Positions 60,993-64,000 of a DNA stretch of 64,000 nt are shown here, piece by piece; the first letter of the stretch is position 1, and the number at the start of each line of letters is the position of its first letter. The stretch is from contig NZ_CP036261.1 of the NCBI RefSeq assembly GCF_007741475.1, forward strand, positions 4,713,798-4,777,797, read 5' to 3'. Below the pieces are notes generated by a model. It made no database searches, had not been told where the DNA came from, and worked only from the letters and a program-made list of their open reading frames with translations. This DNA is from Rosistilla ulvae. GTDB taxonomy: Bacteria; Planctomycetota; Planctomycetia; Pirellulales; Pirellulaceae. The translations under genes and the position numbers were made by a program.

Positions 60993-62846
60993 ATGTCTCT
61001 GCCGGCTGATTTTGATGTCCGCGAACGCGTGCGCGAGGCCAACGATATCGTCGATGTCGTGGGCAGTTCGTTGGAGCTGCGCCGTCAAGGAAGCAGCTTT
61101 GTCGCCCGCTGCCCCTGGCACGACGATAAAAAGCCCAGCCTATCGGTGAACCCCGTCCGCCAGTCTTGGAAATGCTGGCCCTGCGATATCGGCGGCGATG
61201 TCTTCAGCTTTGTGATGCGCCGCGATGGCGTCAGCTTTCCCGAAGCGCTGAAAATTTTGGCCGACCGCGCGGGGATCGAGATCCAACGCAGCGGCACCCC
61301 GGTCGAAAAGGGATCGGTCGACGATAAAGCGACCCTGCTGTCGGCGATGAAATGGGCCGAGGAGCGGTTCTTTAACTATCTGGAAAAGTCGCCCGCCGCT
61401 GCGGTCGTCCGCGATTATTTGCAGCAGCGTGGCATCGACGAAGAGAATCGCGTCCGCTTCCGGATCGGCTTCGCCCCCGACCAGTGGGACTGGCTGTTAG
61501 GGGCCGCCCTGGACGCCGGTTTCAGTCCGCAGATTTTGCAAGCCGTGGGGCTCGCCCTGGCCCGTAATTCCGGCAGCGGCCACTACGATTTCTTTCGCGG
61601 CCGGTTGATGTTCCCGATCTACGATCTACAAGATCGTCCGATCGCGTTTGGTGGCCGCCACGTCCCGATGATCGGCGATCAATCGGGCGGCAAATACATG
61701 AACACTTCGGAGACGAAGCTGTTCTCCAAGAGTCAGCATCTGTATGCGTTGAACATGGCCCGCCAACCGATGCAGCGGCAACGGCAAGCGCTTGTCATGG
61801 AGGGCTATACCGATGTGATCGCCGCTCGCCAGCACGGCATCGAAACCGCAGTCGCCTGTTTGGGCGTCGCGGTGGGGGAAAGTCACGTCAGGTTGCTGAA
61901 GCGATTTGTCGATCAGATCGTGCTGGTTCTCGACGGCGATGCGGCGGGACAACGCCGCGCCGACGAGGTCGTTGAATTGTTTGTCGCCGCTGACGTCGAC
62001 ATGCGAGTCCTCACACTCCCTCAAGGCCAAGATCCAGCCGATTTCCTGAACGAACAAGGGGCTGATGCGTTTAAGGAATTGGTCGCCCAAGCCCCCGATG
62101 CGATCGATCACAAATTGGCCCGCGCGACCGATGGCGTCGATCTGGTCCGCGATACGCATGCCGCATCGGCCGCCCTCGATTCGATGCTTCGCTTGGTCGC
62201 CAAGTCGCCGCAAAACGGGAACACCCTGCGAACCGAACAGACGGTGATGCGGTTGGCACGGACCTTCGGATTGCCAGCCGAAACGCTGCAGCGACGCATC
62301 GACGAACATCGCCAAGACCCTCGGCAACGACGCGAGTTCAAGCGACAACCCGAACCGGCAGCACCACCAGCACCGGTCCGGCGACAACCGATTACCGGGA
62401 TCGACCGCGAATTGTTCGAACTAATGATCGAAATGTCGGAACTGGTTCCTCAAGCGCTCGAAGCGATCGAACCGCGTTGGCTAGCAACCGATACCGCCCG
62501 GGCGCTGATGACGGTCTACGAAGATCTGGAACTGGAGGGACACGACCTGGACATCCAAAACGTCCTGCTGGCCGTCGAAGATGCCCACCTGAAAGGCGTG
62601 TTGGTCAATTTCCAGCAGTCGGTCGATGACAAAGCGGCAACCGTCAACGGACCTCCCGAAGAGAGGATGCAGGCGGTGATCGATCGCTTCCGCGGCACCG
62701 AACTGTCGCATCAACGGCAGCAGACGTTGAAGGAACTCGAATCGAGCCAACTGGACGACGAAGAGGAGATGGAACTGCTGAAGCAGATGTTCGCTCAAGA
62801 ACGGACGCGGCAGGGGCTACTGACACCGCCACCCTCTTCTGAATAA
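60993..62846 (+). CDS. dnaG: DNA primase DnaG
   Basis: 617 residues, normal for DnaG. A CHC2 zinc domain (Cys40, His43, Cys61, Cys64: CPWHDDKKPSLSVNP, WKCWPC) precedes the catalytic core with TOPRIM motifs (VMEGYTDVIAARQHG, VLVLDGDAAGQRRADE, LPQGQDPADFL) and a C-terminal helicase-binding region. It makes RNA primers at the replication fork. It is co-directional with the PAS-GAF-REC gene upstream by 18 nt. Confidence 0.95.
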   Translation: MSLPADFDVRERVREANDIVDVVGSSLELRRQGSSFVARCPWHDDKKPSLSVNPVRQSWKCWPCDIGGDVFSFVMRRDGVSFPEALKILADRAGIEIQRSGTPVEKGSVDDKATLLSAMKWAEERFFNYLEKSPAAAVVRDYLQQRGIDEENRVRFRIGFAPDQWDWLLGAALDAGFSPQILQAVGLALARNSGSGHYDFFRGRLMFPIYDLQDRPIAFGGRHVPMIGDQSGGKYMNTSETKLFSKSQHLYALNMARQPMQRQRQALVMEGYTDVIAARQHGIETAVACLGVAVGESHVRLLKRFVDQIVLVLDGDAAGQRRADEVVELFVAADVDMRVLTLPQGQDPADFLNEQGADAFKELVAQAPDAIDHKLARATDGVDLVRDTHAASAALDSMLRLVAKSPQNGNTLRTEQTVMRLARTFGLPAETLQRRIDEHRQDPRQRREFKRQPEPAAPPAPVRRQPITGIDRELFELMIEMSELVPQALEAIEPRWLATDTARALMTVYEDLELEGHDLDIQNVLLAVEDAHLKGVLVNFQQSVDDKAATVNGPPEERMQAVIDRFRGTELSHQRQQTLKELESSQLDDEEEMELLKQMFAQERTRQGLLTPPPSSE

Positions 62847-62965
62847 CCGACCGCCGTCCGCTCGTCGTTCTTCACCAGGCGACTTCCAGCACTTCCCACC
62901 GGGCTGCAAACCGGCAACGGGCGTTTGCAAAGCGCCCGCCCTTGAAGCCCTTTCCTGCCGAGCGC

Positions 62966-62975
62966 CGTTAAAAGT
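62966..62975. repeat. 10-bp target-site duplication, left copy
   Basis: CGTTAAAAGT directly abuts the left inverted repeat of the MITE-like element and is repeated exactly at 63117-63126. Confidence 0.7.
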
Positions 62976-63116
62976 CAATACCGTTCAACGTAGGAGCATC
63001 GGACCGTCGAAAGAATTAGCGGCGGGACGTAGTGGACGAGGTTACGAGTCACAGCGATTTGGTCTGATGCAAAAGGACTCGTAACCTCGTCCACTACGCT
63101 TCGTTGAACGGTACTG
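62976..63116. mobile_element. 141-bp MITE-like element
   Basis: Terminal inverted repeats CAATACCGTTCAACG (62976-62990) and CGTTGAACGGTACTG (63102-63116) match with one mismatch. A 10-bp direct repeat flanks it exactly. Inside, CGTAGTGGACGAGG..GTC (63028-63050) pairs perfectly over 23 bp with 63076-63098 around a 25-nt loop. It has no coding capacity. The duplication includes the stop codon of the adjacent minus-strand gene. Confidence 0.75.
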
Positions 63117-63126
63117 CGTTAAAAGT
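63117..63126. repeat. 10-bp target-site duplication, right copy
   Basis: Second CGTTAAAAGT. It contains the TAA stop codon (complement of 63119-63121) of the heme-binding gene, so the reading frame was preserved on insertion. Confidence 0.7.
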
Positions 63127-64000
63127 GATCCAGGATCGCGACGGGCGTTTTGGAATCGATCTGGACGGCAAAATCTTCGCCGATCAAATCGCGGCGGATC
63201 GCCAGCGTGACGCGATGCTTCCCTTTGGCAAGCTTCAATTCCGCGGCGTTCCAGATCGGCATCGGTTTGCCATCGACCCACATCTTCAGCGCGTCGGTCT
63301 CGGGCAACACGATCCGAATCGGTTGATCGTCGAACGATTCGAAATCGAACCGGATGAACGAGGTCGGCGGTGCGGTGTGATGCTGCTTGAATTGCGGCAA
63401 TTCGGCCACCGGAACGCGGCCATCGACACGGGTCGTCGTATTCTCCCAAACCAGAACGGGATTGTCGGTGGCGACCGCATCGACGCTGGTGCGATTCAGC
63501 AGATGGTTCGCCTCGGGAGAATGGATCAATTTCTGCCAGGCGCGGACGATCGGTTCGGTCTTCAGCGTATAGGCTGGCGTCCGCCCTAGTTCCGATAGAA
63601 AGCGGACCAAATGGACCAGATCGTCGCGGGTGAGCGAATCGACCAGACCGGCTGCCATCAACGAACGCCCTTCGCCGACCTGATCGATCGTCTCTTGAGG
63701 GATCGTCTTTTTGCTGCCGTCGGCCAGGCGAACCGTCAACGATTCCTCGGTCTCCGAATCGAGGATGCCCTGCACGATCGATCCATCGTCGGTCACGACA
63801 ATCACCGAATGGAAGTTCTCTTTTACCTTGGCGTTCGGGTCGATCAGCGATTCGATCAAATAATCGATCTGAGCACTTCCACCCAAGCTGACAAAGTTGG
63901 GTCCGACGCGTCCGCCGGCGGGACCGATCGCATGACAAGCGATGCATTGCAATTCGCTGCGGCGAAAAATCGTCTCTCCCTTGGCGGCGTCGCCGGAGGC
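63119..64000 (-). CDS. PVC-type heme-binding protein, C-terminal part (cut by window edge)
   Basis: The frame is open to the last base of the window, so the N-terminal part lies beyond it. The visible 293 codons start ASGDAAKGETIFRRSELQCIACH, with the CxxCH heme motif CIACH, and continue with the TIGR02603-type domain (GRVGPNFVSLGGSAQIDYLIESLIDPNAKVKENF, IVQGILDSETEESLTVRL, LVHLVRFLSELG). After about residue 150 comes an additional beta-rich domain (FIRFDFESFDDQPIRIVLPETDALKMWVDG), perhaps a carbohydrate-binding or PA14-like module. It is related to the C-terminus of the 17858-21193 protein, which lacks that extra domain. Confidence 0.82.
   Translation of the reverse strand, partial: ASGDAAKGETIFRRSELQCIACHAIGPAGGRVGPNFVSLGGSAQIDYLIESLIDPNAKVKENFHSVIVVTDDGSIVQGILDSETEESLTVRLADGSKKTIPQETIDQVGEGRSLMAAGLVDSLTRDDLVHLVRFLSELGRTPAYTLKTEPIVRAWQKLIHSPEANHLLNRTSVDAVATDNPVLVWENTTTRVDGRVPVAELPQFKQHHTAPPTSFIRFDFESFDDQPIRIVLPETDALKMWVDGKPMPIWNAAELKLAKGKHRVTLAIRRDLIGEDFAVQIDSKTPVAILDHF

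Overview
The window looks like a chromosomal segment of a planctomycete, most likely a marine member of the Pirellulaceae (Rhodopirellula/Rosistilla/Roseimaritima-like). This is inferred from gene content: two YTV-repeat cell-envelope proteins, PVC-type CxxCH proteins with HEAT repeats, a DUF1501 protein, a type I sulfatase, FecR/DNRLRE and pseudopilin-like anti-sigma proteins, a TIGR03067-like protein and many tiny conserved hypotheticals. I saw no tRNA, rRNA, CRISPR array, prophage or complete insertion sequence. About 45 genes are supported, and several intergenic regions carry palindromic or tandem repeats.

Layout. Positions 1-21200 are mostly secreted or catabolic functions: two FAD-dependent oxidoreductases (one cut by the left edge), an ECF sigma factor overlapping a FecR-like partner, a discoidin-domain secreted protein, a sulfatase, a Tat-exported Gfo/Idh/MocA oxidoreductase, a PQQ-like beta-propeller, an S9 peptidase, a methyltransferase and a large cytochrome-like PVC protein. 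Positions 21300-22320 hold a non-coding 181-bp tandem array.

Positions 22300-28600 hold an archaeal-type glucose dehydrogenase gene, divergent from a complete-looking Fe-S assembly operon (sufR-like, sufC, sufB, sufD, sufT-like). A 9-bp inverted repeat overlaps the candidate -35 elements of both directions. Positions 28900-37040 hold envelope and folding proteins (PDZ protein, double parvulin), a GNAT enzyme, a class V aminotransferase, small proteins and the first YTV protein. Positions 37490-42700 carry rex, a glycosyltransferase, a DUF2752 membrane protein and a two-gene aminotransferase/arginine N-succinyltransferase operon.

Positions 42900-49000 (minus strand) carry an outer-membrane-type protein, small proteins, a DUF1501 protein and an ECF sigma/anti-sigma pair. 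Positions 49400-52800 carry Tad secretion genes (cpaF, tadB, tadC) without a pilin. After that come a fatty acid desaturase, the fused rRNA methyltransferase RlmKL, the second YTV protein, a PAS-GAF-REC protein directly ahead of dnaG, and the C-terminal part of another PVC heme protein that runs off the right edge.

The most distinctive features are (i) the two YTV proteins, built on different repeat periods (16 and 14 residues); (ii) a 141-bp MITE-like element with 15-bp terminal inverted repeats and a 10-bp target duplication lying exactly over a stop codon; (iii) the SufR-type regulated suf operon; and (iv) three further families of structured intergenic repeats.
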